DNA of 7,161 bases from CAYQAJ01 sp964415245 (GCA_964415245.1 CAYQAJ010000261.1:1-7161); one strand, 5' to 3'. Counted from the first letter of the stretch, positions 1-6,137 are shown. A program made the numbers and translations. The notes: generated from the sequence alone by a model not told the origin.

Positions 1-1
1 G

Positions 2-406
2 GTGGCGCTGGCGACGTTCGTCACGGTGGTGGGGTCGGGCGTGGCCAAGCTGGGACCGCTGGGTTACGTAAAGTCATTCGTGCCGCACCTGGGGTTGCCG
101 CTGTTGGCATCGCTGCCGTTGATCGCCGTAATCTTTCCGATTGAAGTGGGGGGACTGTGTATCAAGCACACGGTCTTGGCGGTTCGTCTGCTGGCCAACA
201 TGATGGCGGGGCACCTGGTCTTGGCCGTGTTGATCGCGTTCATCGCGGCCGCCTGGAAGAGCATGGTCGTTTTCGGCGTCATGCCGGCCAGCCTGCTGGG
301 CGCCACCGCGCTGAGCCTGCTGGAATTGTTCGTGGCGTTTTTGCAAGCTTACATTTTCACGTTTCTGGCTGCCGTGTTTCTGGGCATGGCGGTTCACCCG
401 CATTGA
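2..406 (+). CDS. atpB: F1Fo ATP synthase subunit a, 3' part (5' end outside window)
   Basis: This is the C-terminal ~134 residues of subunit a, the membrane stator that forms the two proton half-channels against the c-ring. The reading frame is open from the window edge, so the true start lies upstream and the first GTG should not be taken as one. Residues are numbered from base 2. The signature RLLANMMAGH places the essential arginine (E. coli R210) at residue 62 (bases 185-187), with N66 at the N214 position. The motif ELFVAFLQAYIF contains Q115, equivalent to Q252. At the E. coli E219 position there is His71, and at the H245 position there is Glu108, the reciprocal swap known from mitochondrial subunit a. 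Hydrophobic helices lie at about 33-47, 52-85 and 92-129. The stop is TGA at 404-406. atpE follows after 49 nt, the usual operon neighbour. Identification is firm. Confidence 0.96.
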   Translation: MALATFVTVVGSGVAKLGPLGYVKSFVPHLGLPLLASLPLIAVIFPIEVGGLCIKHTVLAVRLLANMMAGHLVLAVLIAFIAAAWKSMVVFGVMPASLLGATALSLLELFVAFLQAYIFTFLAAVFLGMAVHPH

Positions 407-440
407 CCGCCCGCTGGGCCGTCGATTCGACATCACAAAC

Positions 441-446
441 GAGGAG
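441..446 (+). promoter_or_regulatory. Shine-Dalgarno sequence of atpE
   Basis: GAGGAG lies 9 nt before the GTG at 456. It is the best ribosome binding site in the left-hand operon block and decides the GTG start of atpE. A strong site here fits the high c-subunit stoichiometry, as is known for atpE in other bacteria. Confidence 0.75.
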
Positions 447-455
447 ACCCATTCC

Positions 456-749
456 GTGGCAAATTGGTTCAGAATTGCGGCGATCGCCATGTTGGTCATG
501 CTGATCGCCACGCCGGCAATGGCGCAAACCAGTGAATTTGGTGTGTTGGTGGGCGGTGCGGCCGGAGCCGGATTGGTTCTGATCGGCGCCGGTTACGGCA
601 TCGGACGCATCGGCGCTTCGGCCGTCGAAAGCATGGCGCGGCAGCCCGAAGTGGCCGGCAACGTGCAGGTGGCCATGATCATCTCGGCGGCACTGATCGA
701 AGGCGTGACGTTCTTCGCGCTCGTGATTTGCTTGATGAGCCTAACGTAG
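456..749 (+). CDS. atpE: F1Fo ATP synthase subunit c (proteolipid) with signal-like N-terminus
   Basis: Subunit c forms the rotor ring that carries protons across the membrane. The protein is 97 aa, longer than the common 70-90 aa. Two glycine-rich transmembrane helices (about 28-53 and 69-94) flank the conserved polar loop ARQPE (61-65). The ion-binding carboxylate is Glu82 (bases 699-701) in helix 2. The residues after it are Gly-Val rather than Ser-Thr, and the position of the sodium-binding Gln of helix 1 is Ile49, so proton rather than sodium coupling is inferred. Residues 1-23 are an additional hydrophobic segment ending in AMA before Q24, which looks like a cleavable signal peptide or an inserted leader. 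The GTG start at 456 is supported by GAGGAG 9 nt upstream. It sits between atpB and atpF. Confidence 0.97.
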   Translation: MANWFRIAAIAMLVMLIATPAMAQTSEFGVLVGGAAGAGLVLIGAGYGIGRIGASAVESMARQPEVAGNVQVAMIISAALIEGVTFFALVICLMSLT

Positions 750-772
750 AGCACCGCCGGAAACGAGCTCCC

Positions 773-1468
773 ATGAAACTGCCGCACATTGCAGCAATCG
801 TGACCAGCGCGCTGGTTGCCATGGTTGGCGTCGGCGCCTGGCCCTATGCGCCCTCGTTTCCAGGCGCTCCGTGGGCGGCGGTGCGCGCCGAAGACGTGCC
901 GCCCGATGCTGCGAATAGCTCGTCGAGCGAAGCCGGCAAGTCGGCGCCCGCGGGCAAGTCGGCCGAAGAGTCGCCGTCGCCGCTGCCGTTCGACCCCGAC
1001 CTGGCGATCTTCACGGCAATCGTCTTTCTGGCGCTGTTGGCCGTGCTGACCAAGTTCGCCTGGAAGCCGATCGCCGCGGGGCTTACCAAGCGTGAGCAGT
1101 CGATCGCCGACCAGATCGACGAAGCGCGCAAGGCGGCCGAGAAGGCCAACGAGTCGCTCGGGCAGTATCAGGCGCGAATCGCGGCCGCCGAGGACGAAGT
1201 GCGGCAATTGCTCGCCGCCGCACGACGCGACGCCGATGCCGCACGCGACCGAATCGTGGCCGAAGCCCGGGAGGCGGCCGACAAGGAACGCGTGCGGGCG
1301 ATTGACGACATCCGGGCGGCCAAGAACGCGGCGCTAAACGAATTGGCGCAAAGGTCGGTCGACGCGGCGATCGAGCTGGCTGGGCGCGTCGTGCAGCGCG
1401 AGCTGAAGCCGGCCGATCACGCCCAGCTCATCCGCCAGGCGGTCGAACAGTTTCCCAGCCGCAATTGA
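773..1468 (+). CDS. atpF: F1Fo ATP synthase subunit b with long N-terminal extension
   Basis: Subunit b is the peripheral stalk that links subunit a to delta and alpha in the F1 head. The protein is 231 aa against about 156-170 aa in simple bacterial b subunits. The excess is at the N-terminus: a hydrophobic segment at about 6-23, then a Ser/Pro/Glu/Lys-rich linker (about 41-72). The canonical transmembrane helix follows at about 76-95, with the typical juxtamembrane KFAWKPI (94-100). Residues 104-210 are a long charged Ala/Glu/Arg helix with coiled-coil character, as expected for the b dimer. The first segment may be a signal peptide (possible cleavage after VRA, 37-39) or a second membrane anchor. 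ATG at 773 is chosen because a TTG at 728 would overlap atpE. No strong ribosome site is visible, so coupling to atpE (23 nt upstream) is likely. Confidence 0.95.
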   Translation: MKLPHIAAIVTSALVAMVGVGAWPYAPSFPGAPWAAVRAEDVPPDAANSSSSEAGKSAPAGKSAEESPSPLPFDPDLAIFTAIVFLALLAVLTKFAWKPIAAGLTKREQSIADQIDEARKAAEKANESLGQYQARIAAAEDEVRQLLAAARRDADAARDRIVAEAREAADKERVRAIDDIRAAKNAALNELAQRSVDAAIELAGRVVQRELKPADHAQLIRQAVEQFPSRN

Positions 1469-1483
1469 CCGGCAGAATCGTCC

Positions 1484-2110
1484 ATGGCACCCAGCGACGG
1501 CAACAATGCAACGTTCGATCCCGGCCGGCAGTACCTGGGCACAGTCTACGCCAAGGCGCTTCTGGGCGCTACCGAGGCGGCGGGGAAAACCGCACTGGTG
1601 ATGGAACAATTCGACTCGCTGTTGGCCGACGTGCTCAGCCGCACCCCCCGGCTTGAGGCCGTGTTTGCTTCGCCCCGCGTGCCGGTGGCCGAAAAGGTGG
1701 GCATGCTCGACCGCGCGCTCGGTTCGAGCATGGATCCGCTGATGCTCAACTTTCTCAAAGTGGTTGCCCAGCACGGCCGGCTCGATTGCCTCAGGGCCAT
1801 TAACAAGGCAGCGCACCGCATGTGGAACGACCTGCGCGGCCGCGTCCCCGTCGAGTTTCGCTCGGCCCAGCCCATGGAAAGGACCGACCTCGACCTGGTG
1901 ACCGGCCGCCTGCGCACCGTTCTGCAAAGCGAGTTGGACGTGAGCCTGCGTGTCGATCCCGCAATTATCGGCGGGCTCGTCGTGCGGATCGAAGATACGC
2001 TGTACGACGGCAGCGTGCGCAACCGCCTTTCGCGGTTGCGCAAGGAACTGCTGCAAGGTGCTCAGCGCGCCATCCGCCAGTCGGCCGATCGCTTCGCCCT
2101 GGAGTCGTGA
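1484..2110 (+). CDS. atpH: F1Fo ATP synthase subunit delta
   Basis: Delta (OSCP family) sits on top of the alpha3beta3 head and ties it to the b stalk. The protein is 208 aa, against roughly 175-180 in many bacteria, with short extensions at both ends. The N-terminal helical bundle begins at about 16 (YLGTVYAKALL) and includes the family-like ASPRVPVAEK (62-71) and NFLKVVAQHGRL (89-100). The C-terminal domain carries the diagnostic VDPAIIGGLVVRIED (157-171) followed by GSVRNRLSRLRKEL (176-189). ATG at 1484 is 15 nt after the atpF stop. No good Shine-Dalgarno is seen, so translation is probably coupled to atpF. A 91-nt spacer separates it from atpA. Confidence 0.95.
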   Translation: MAPSDGNNATFDPGRQYLGTVYAKALLGATEAAGKTALVMEQFDSLLADVLSRTPRLEAVFASPRVPVAEKVGMLDRALGSSMDPLMLNFLKVVAQHGRLDCLRAINKAAHRMWNDLRGRVPVEFRSAQPMERTDLDLVTGRLRTVLQSELDVSLRVDPAIIGGLVVRIEDTLYDGSVRNRLSRLRKELLQGAQRAIRQSADRFALES

Positions 2111-2201
2111 CCAGCCGCGCCATCCCGACACCCGAGATCATTCCCAAGGTAAGCATCGTTCTCCCCCTCCCCCGCAGACACCGAACTCCACGCCACCTGC
2201 C

Positions 2202-3737
2202 ATGAAATTCAACGCCGACGAAATCGCAGCCGTCCTGCAGCGCGAAATCGAGCAATACGAGAGTCAGATCGACGTCCGCGAGGTCGGAACCGTGCTCGAA
2301 GTGGGCGACGGTATCGCCCGCGTGTACGGCCTGTCGGGCGTCATGGCCGGCGAAATGGTCGAATTCCCCGGCGGGATCAACGGCCTGGCGTTCAACCTGG
2401 AAGAGAACAGCGTCGGCGTGACGATCCTGGGCGACTTTCTGCAGATCAACGAGGGGGACGAGGTCAAAACGACCGGCCAGCTTCTCTCGGTTCCGGTCGG
2501 CGAGGCGGTGATGGGCCGCGTGCTCGACCCGCTGGGCAACCCGCTCGACGGCAAGGGCCCCGTCGATTCCAGCGAGCGCCGCCCCGTCGAGTTTCACGCG
2601 CCCGGCATCGTCGCCCGCCAGCCGGTCAAGGAGCCTCTTCAGACCGGCCTCAAGGCGGTCGATTCCATGGTGCCGATCGGCCGCGGCCAACGCGAGCTGA
2701 TCATCGGCGACCGCAAAACGGGCAAGACCGCCATCGCCTTGGATACGATCATCAACCAGCGCGAATCGGGCGTCCGCTGCTTTTACGTGGCGATCGGGCA
2801 GAAGGATTCGTCGGTGGCCGGGGTGATCAAGGTGCTCAGCGACCACGGCGCGATGGACTACACGACGGTGATCGTCTCGGGGGCCAGCACGCCGGCGCCG
2901 CTGCAATACGTCGCCCCGTATGCCGGCACGGCCATGGCCGAGTACTTCATGTGGAANNNNNNNNNNGCCCTGATCGTGTACGACGACCTGTCGAAGCAAG
3001 CCGTCGCCTACCGGCAGTTGTCCTTGCTCATGCGTCGCCCGCCGGGTCGCGAGGCATTCCCCGGCGACGTGTTTTACTGCCACAGCCGCCTATTGGAGCG
3101 CTCGGCCAAGCTCTCGGAGGCGCTGGGCGGCGGCTCGATCACCTCGCTGCCCATCATCGAAACGTTGGAAGGCGAAGTGTCGGCCTACATTCCCACCAAC
3201 GTGATTTCGATTACCGACGGACAGATTTATTTACAGCCCGACCTTTTCTTCAAAGGCATCCGCCCGGCCATGAACGTGGGCATTTCGGTCTCTCGCGTCG
3301 GCGGCGCGGCACAAGTGAAAGCCATGAAACGGGTGGCCGGCGGCTTGCGGCTCGACCTGGCTTCGTTCCGCGAGCTGGAGGCGTTCGCCCAGCTCGGCAC
3401 GGAGCTCGACCCAGCCACGCAGGCGCGGTTGGATCGCGGCTACCGCATGGTGGAGCTATTGAAGCAGCCGCAGTACCGGCCGATGCACGTGGTCGACCAG
3501 GTGCTCAGCATCTTTGCGGGAACGCGCGGCTACCTCGACGACGTGCCGACTCGTGAGGTCGGTGCGTGGGAACAAGCGTTCCTGGCCTGGTTCCGCGACG
3601 TGCACGCGGCCCTGTGGAAACAGATCGACGAGACCAAGGACCTGGACGCCAAGGCGATCGAAGCGGTCGAAGCGGCGCTTCGGCAATTCAAGGAATCGCA
3701 CGCCAAGGGAGCAAAGGAGAAGACGGCGGTCGTGTGA
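2202..3737 (+). CDS. atpA: F1Fo ATP synthase subunit alpha (contains 10-N assembly gap)
   Basis: Alpha forms the alpha3beta3 hexamer and binds non-catalytic nucleotide. The protein is 511 aa (E. coli 513), essentially full length. Domains in order: N-terminal delta-binding helix 1-25, beta-barrel about 26-95, nucleotide-binding domain about 96-375, C-terminal helical domain to the end. Walker A is GDRKTGKT (169-176), Walker B is LIVYDD (257-262), and the arginine that reaches the catalytic site is R365 in SRVGGAAQ. ATG at 2202 gives an N-terminus (MKFNADEIAAVLQREIEQYE) aligned with other alpha subunits. The frame is open further upstream, but that part is out-of-frame atpH sequence. The ribosome site is weak. 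Ten Ns at 2957-2966 hide about four residues (252-255). The frame and spacing match the family, so this is a sequencing gap and not a mutation. The next gene downstream is on the opposite strand, which is unusual. Confidence 0.97.
   Translation: MKFNADEIAAVLQREIEQYESQIDVREVGTVLEVGDGIARVYGLSGVMAGEMVEFPGGINGLAFNLEENSVGVTILGDFLQINEGDEVKTTGQLLSVPVGEAVMGRVLDPLGNPLDGKGPVDSSERRPVEFHAPGIVARQPVKEPLQTGLKAVDSMVPIGRGQRELIIGDRKTGKTAIALDTIINQRESGVRCFYVAIGQKDSSVAGVIKVLSDHGAMDYTTVIVSGASTPAPLQYVAPYAGTAMAEYFMWXXXXALIVYDDLSKQAVAYRQLSLLMRRPPGREAFPGDVFYCHSRLLERSAKLSEALGGGSITSLPIIETLEGEVSAYIPTNVISITDGQIYLQPDLFFKGIRPAMNVGISVSRVGGAAQVKAMKRVAGGLRLDLASFRELEAFAQLGTELDPATQARLDRGYRMVELLKQPQYRPMHVVDQVLSIFAGTRGYLDDVPTREVGAWEQAFLAWFRDVHAALWKQIDETKDLDAKAIEAVEAALRQFKESHAKGAKEKTAVV
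2957..2966. other. Assembly gap (10 Ns) inside atpA
   Basis: Ten consecutive Ns interrupt the nucleotide-binding domain of atpA between EYFMW and ALIVYDDLS. In E. coli and Bacillus alpha, six residues separate the conserved Phe from the ALII/VLVV strand, and here Met-Trp plus four masked residues also gives six. The gap length is therefore right and the frame continues. The first masked codon begins AA, so it can only encode Asn or Lys. Confidence 0.97.
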
Positions 3738-3801
3738 TCGTTCGGTGCCGGCGCCTCGAATCCCCCCCATGCGGGAGCATCGTTGCGCACCGCTTGCGGT
3801 T

Positions 3802-3820
3802 TCGCGCTCCGCAGGCGCGA
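3802..3820. terminator. Weak hairpin in the convergent atpA / membrane-protein spacer
   Basis: TCGCGC (3802-3807) and GCGCGA (3815-3820) form a perfect 6-bp stem with a 7-nt loop, between the converging ends of atpA and the minus-strand gene. No T-run follows on either strand, so it is not a classical intrinsic terminator. It is listed only because some transcript end is expected in this 107-nt convergent gap and no better candidate is visible. Confidence 0.2.
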
Positions 3821-3844
3821 CCGACAACGAATTTCACCCGCGCT

Positions 3845-4264
3845 TCACCCCTGGTAGTACGCCTTCACTTCGGGATCGGAGAGGAACACGAGAATCAAGA
3901 TCCCCATTACGCAGTTGACAATGTCGCAGGCAAGAATGTTAATGATTTGCATGACCGCGATGCCCTGGGGAGCTTTCTCGTAGCGGTCGTTCTTGCCGAG
4001 CAGTTTCGATCCCTTGACGATTGCCAGGACGCCGACGACGAAGCTGTAGTAGATTCCCGGATACAAGCACCCGAAACAGGCAGTTCCAAATACCGCAGCG
4101 AGAATCAGTGATAACCCCAAAACCAGCGCGTAGATTCCGCCGATCAGTGTCATGATGGCGATCGCCGTAACCTTGCCCGGTTTTTGGGGCCCGCCACCGT
4201 ACTGCGGCGGTGTGGGCCCGAATTGTTGCGGAGTCGGCGAATAGGGCGACTGTCCACCTGCCAT
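3845..4264 (-). CDS. Small multi-pass membrane protein of unknown function
   Basis: I do not recognise a characterised family. The 139-aa product has a soluble low-complexity N-terminus rich in Pro, Gln, Gly and Tyr (about 4-30, e.g. QQFGPTPPQYGGG). Three or so hydrophobic segments follow, at about 32-60, 66-84 and 103-128. A basic loop (KGSKLLGKNDRYEKAP, 84-99) and a short tail (SDPEVKAYYQG) are also present. Cysteines occur at 63, 66, 113 and 117. From memory, similar C-termini occur in planctomycete hypothetical proteins. The start is ATG at 4264, because GAGG lies 8 nt before it on the minus strand; a TTG at 4288 gives a longer frame but no ribosome site. The gene converges on atpA and diverges from the DUF4870 gene, so it is transcribed against the atp genes. 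Codon use (GC-rich third positions, coherent hydrophobic pattern) supports a real gene. Its role is unknown. Confidence 0.8.
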   Translation of the reverse strand: MAGGQSPYSPTPQQFGPTPPQYGGGPQKPGKVTAIAIMTLIGGIYALVLGLSLILAAVFGTACFGCLYPGIYYSFVVGVLAIVKGSKLLGKNDRYEKAPQGIAVMQIINILACDIVNCVMGILILVFLSDPEVKAYYQG

Positions 4265-4519
4265 GGGAGCTGCCTCGTCAATGAACAAGATAGCGGGAGC
4301 GAACGGTCGGCGACACGCTTGGGAAAACGAGGGGGCGTGCCGACACAGCGACCGATCGAATCGCTAGGATACTAACAAGCCGGGTTGCGATACACCAGGG
4401 CCCCCGCGCACGGCTGAGTTAACGCGGAACGCAATGCCGGCCTGGGGAAGAGGAGTGAATAATCGTCACGCGAGGCCACGCCCCCCGGCCGACGATCCGA
4501 ACCGAAAGTCGACGCCGCC
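4265..4519. other. Divergent intergenic region between two small membrane-protein genes
   Basis: This 255-nt spacer must carry the promoter of the minus-strand gene. It probably also carries one for the DUF4870-atpG unit, since the minus-strand gene blocks simple read-through from atpA. I see no convincing -35/-10 pair. GATACT at 4368-4373 and the AT-rich GAATAAT near 4458 are the nearest -10-like strings, but neither has a good -35 partner. No repeat or hairpin stands out. Confidence 0.5.
4273..4276 (-). promoter_or_regulatory. Ribosome binding site deciding the start of the minus-strand membrane gene
   Basis: CCTC on the plus strand reads GAGG on the minus strand, 8 nt before the ATG whose first base is 4264. 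It favours this ATG over the TTG at 4288. Confidence 0.6.
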
Positions 4520-4885
4520 ATGAACGCATCCAACGATCCTTGGGGTCAGCAGCCCGCTTACGGTAAGGGCGGCATGCCCATGCCCACCAACGACGAGCGG
4601 ATGTGGGCCATGTTTGCCCATTTGTCGCCGCTGGTGTTGGGTGTGTTCGGGCCGCTGATTATCTGGCTGGTCAAGAAAGACGAATCGCAGTTCGTGGGCG
4701 AGAACGCAAAAGAGGCATTGAACTTTTCGTTGTCGGTGCTGATCGCGTCGCTGGTGCTCATGATTACGTGTGTTGGCCCCTTCGTCGTGCTCGTGGGCGC
4801 GATCGTGTTCCAAATCCTGGCGGGCATCGAAGCCAACAAAGGCGTTTACTACCGCTATCCCTACACGTTCCGGATGATTCAGTAA
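4520..4885 (+). CDS. DUF4870-type small membrane protein, coupled to atpG
   Basis: The 121-aa protein fits the DUF4870 family of small membrane proteins, whose biochemical role is not established. Family-like features are ERMWAMFAHLSPLVLG (26-41), GPLIIWLVKKDESQFVGENA (44-63) and KEALNFSLS (64-72). Hydrophobic segments lie at about 31-51, 70-84 and 86-104. The N-terminus (1-24) is a soluble stretch rich in Asn, Gln, Pro and Gly, and the C-terminus is YYRYPYTFRMIQ. ATG at 4520 gives the expected start, with only a weak purine stretch (GAAAG, 4504-4508) upstream. The stop codon is 4 nt before the atpG ATG, so the two genes are almost certainly co-transcribed and translationally coupled. That makes it, by position, part of the atp locus. 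Whether it acts on ATP synthase is inference only. Confidence 0.9.
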   Translation: MNASNDPWGQQPAYGKGGMPMPTNDERMWAMFAHLSPLVLGVFGPLIIWLVKKDESQFVGENAKEALNFSLSVLIASLVLMITCVGPFVVLVGAIVFQILAGIEANKGVYYRYPYTFRMIQ

Positions 4886-4889
4886 CCGT

Positions 4890-5798
4890 ATGGCCAAAGC
4901 TCGAGCCCTCGACCGTCGCCGCCGTTCGATCCGCAACATCCGCAAGATCACGCGGACCATGGAGTTGATCGCCACCGCGCGGTTCAAGAAGGCCATGGAT
5001 CGCGCCACCGCGGCCACGGCCTACACCCGCCGCATCACGCAGATCGTAAACGACTTGGCGCAGTCGGGGCTCGAAGTCAGCCATCCGCTGCTCGACCCGC
5101 GCGAAAGCACGCGCTGTGCAACGCTGATGGTGATCACGTCGAACCGCGGCTTGTGCGGCGGGTACAACTCGGGAATCGTGCGCGCGTCGCTGGCACGGAA
5201 CGAAGAGCTAGTCGCCAAGTTCGAAACGGTACGTCGCGAGGTGTCGGGCAAGCGGGGCATCTCGATGTTCAAGTTCCGCAAGCTGGTGCCGCATCACGCT
5301 TTCACGCACTTTGGCGACCAACCCCGTTACCAGGACGTCGACGTCGTCGCCACCCGACTGTTGGAAGAGTACGCCACCGGGCAGATCGACCGCCTCGACG
5401 TGGCCTACATGCGGTTTGTGAGCGCCTCGAAACAGGTGCCGGAGGTCGAAACGCTACTCCCGCTCGGTTCGCTCGACCCGGGATCGTCGCCGGAAGGCGC
5501 GGCGCCTGGCGAGTCGGCCCCCGCCCGGCGGGGCGAATCGATCTACGATCTACTCCCCTCTGCCGAGAGCATTCTGGCCGAGGTGGTGCCGGCCAGCTTC
5601 AAGGTGCGGCTGTTCAAGTGCTTTCTCGACGCGGCCGTCAGCGAGCAGATTTCCCGCATGGTCGCCATGAAAAGCGCCACCGAGAACGCCGGCGACATCA
5701 TTCGCCGGTTGTCGATGGCCTACAACCGCGCCCGCCAGTCCCAGATTACCGGCGAGATCATGGAAGTGATCGGCGGCGTGGAGGCGCTGAAAGGATAG
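4890..5798 (+). CDS. atpG: F1Fo ATP synthase subunit gamma
   Basis: Gamma is the rotating central shaft that couples the c-ring to catalysis in the alpha3beta3 head. The protein is 302 aa (E. coli 287). The N-terminal helix is typical (RRRRSIRNIRKITRTMELIA, 9-28), followed by ITSNRGLCGGYNS (82-94) in the Rossmann-like domain. The C-terminal helix carries EQISRMVAMKSATENAGDII (252-271) and AYNRARQSQITGEIMEVIGG (277-296). The extra length falls mainly in a Gly/Pro/Ser/Glu linker at about 193-218, just before the C-terminal helical part; E. coli has a shorter acidic linker here. The start at 4890 follows the DUF4870 gene by 4 nt and has no clear ribosome site, so coupling to that gene is likely. 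It is separated from atpA by 1152 nt, and from atpD by a 539-nt repeat-bearing spacer. Confidence 0.96.
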   Translation: MAKARALDRRRRSIRNIRKITRTMELIATARFKKAMDRATAATAYTRRITQIVNDLAQSGLEVSHPLLDPRESTRCATLMVITSNRGLCGGYNSGIVRASLARNEELVAKFETVRREVSGKRGISMFKFRKLVPHHAFTHFGDQPRYQDVDVVATRLLEEYATGQIDRLDVAYMRFVSASKQVPEVETLLPLGSLDPGSSPEGAAPGESAPARRGESIYDLLPSAESILAEVVPASFKVRLFKCFLDAAVSEQISRMVAMKSATENAGDIIRRLSMAYNRARQSQITGEIMEVIGGVEALKG

Positions 5799-5841
5799 AT
5801 GGAGCACGAATGAGGCGATACAACGGACACGCTCACTACGC

Positions 5842-5874
5842 AATGACCAATGACCAAATCCAAATGACCAATGA
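5842..5874. repeat. Left arm of a 33-bp perfect inverted repeat
   Basis: These 33 bases are the exact reverse complement of 6268-6300. The arm contains three TGACCAA heptamers at 5844, 5851 and 5865, i.e. steps of 7 and 14 nt, so it is a short opposite-strand version of the array upstream of atpD. The match ends at both sides (5841 and 5875 do not pair). The arms are separated by 393 nt. Confidence 0.93.
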
Positions 5875-5889
5875 GCACGCTAGCGCGGG

Positions 5890-5902
5890 CAAGCTCCAAA
5901 TC
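5890..5902 (+). repeat. 13-bp direct repeat, copy 1
   Basis: CAAGCTCCAAATC occurs here and again at 6125-6137, in the same orientation. Both copies are followed by further CAAAT/CAATT-rich sequence. It is a second, shorter repeat family within the same spacer. Confidence 0.8.
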
Positions 5903-6124
5903 GCAAATCACAAATTCAGTAGTTCCAAACTGAGCAATTCTCCGGGGTTTTTCGGGCGTCGCGAAAGGGGCATCGCAACATTCGTCGCCGGAGCGATCAG
6001 CATTCAGCCTTCAGAACCCGGACCTGCGCACGACTGCTAGCTGATTGCAGAATGCTAGCGTTCCATCGAGAAACTCAAGAAACCTCCTGAAAAGCAACGT
6101 ATTGGGAACTACTGAAATTACAAA

Positions 6125-6137
6125 CAAGCTCCAAATC
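6125..6137 (+). repeat. 13-bp direct repeat, copy 2
   Basis: An exact copy of CAAGCTCCAAATC from 5890-5902, 235 nt downstream of it and 50 nt before the heptamer array begins. Confidence 0.8.

Noticed and set aside
728..772. TTG start at 728 for atpF
   Set aside because: It would overlap the end of atpE by 22 nt and add a charged stretch before the hydrophobic leader. The ATG at 773 is a better start.
1334..2131. Minus-strand open frame opposite atpH
   Set aside because: It is a shadow of the GC-rich atpH gene with no recognisable domain.
1950..2201. Upstream in-frame extension of atpA
   Set aside because: The open frame runs through atpH and the spacer, but its translation has no alpha-subunit character. 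ATG at 2202 gives the family N-terminus.
1965..3083. Long minus-strand open frame opposite atpA
   Set aside because: It is antisense to a strongly conserved gene, rich in His/Arg/Asp as expected of GC-rich shadows, and crosses the N gap.
4265..4288. Longer version of the minus-strand gene from a TTG at 4288
   Set aside because: The ATG at 4264 has GAGG 8 nt upstream, whereas the TTG has no such support.
4340..4373. Promoter with CCGACA and TAGGAT or GATACT
   Set aside because: Both elements match poorly and the spacing is off. Not distinguishable from chance.
5950..5966. Terminator hairpin TTTCG/CGAAA after atpG
   Set aside because: The stem is only 5 bp, and the T-run comes before rather than after it.
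5153..6040. Plus-strand open frame overlapping atpG and the spacer
   Set aside because: It is out of frame with gamma, Arg-rich, and has no domain; its downstream part is spacer sequence.
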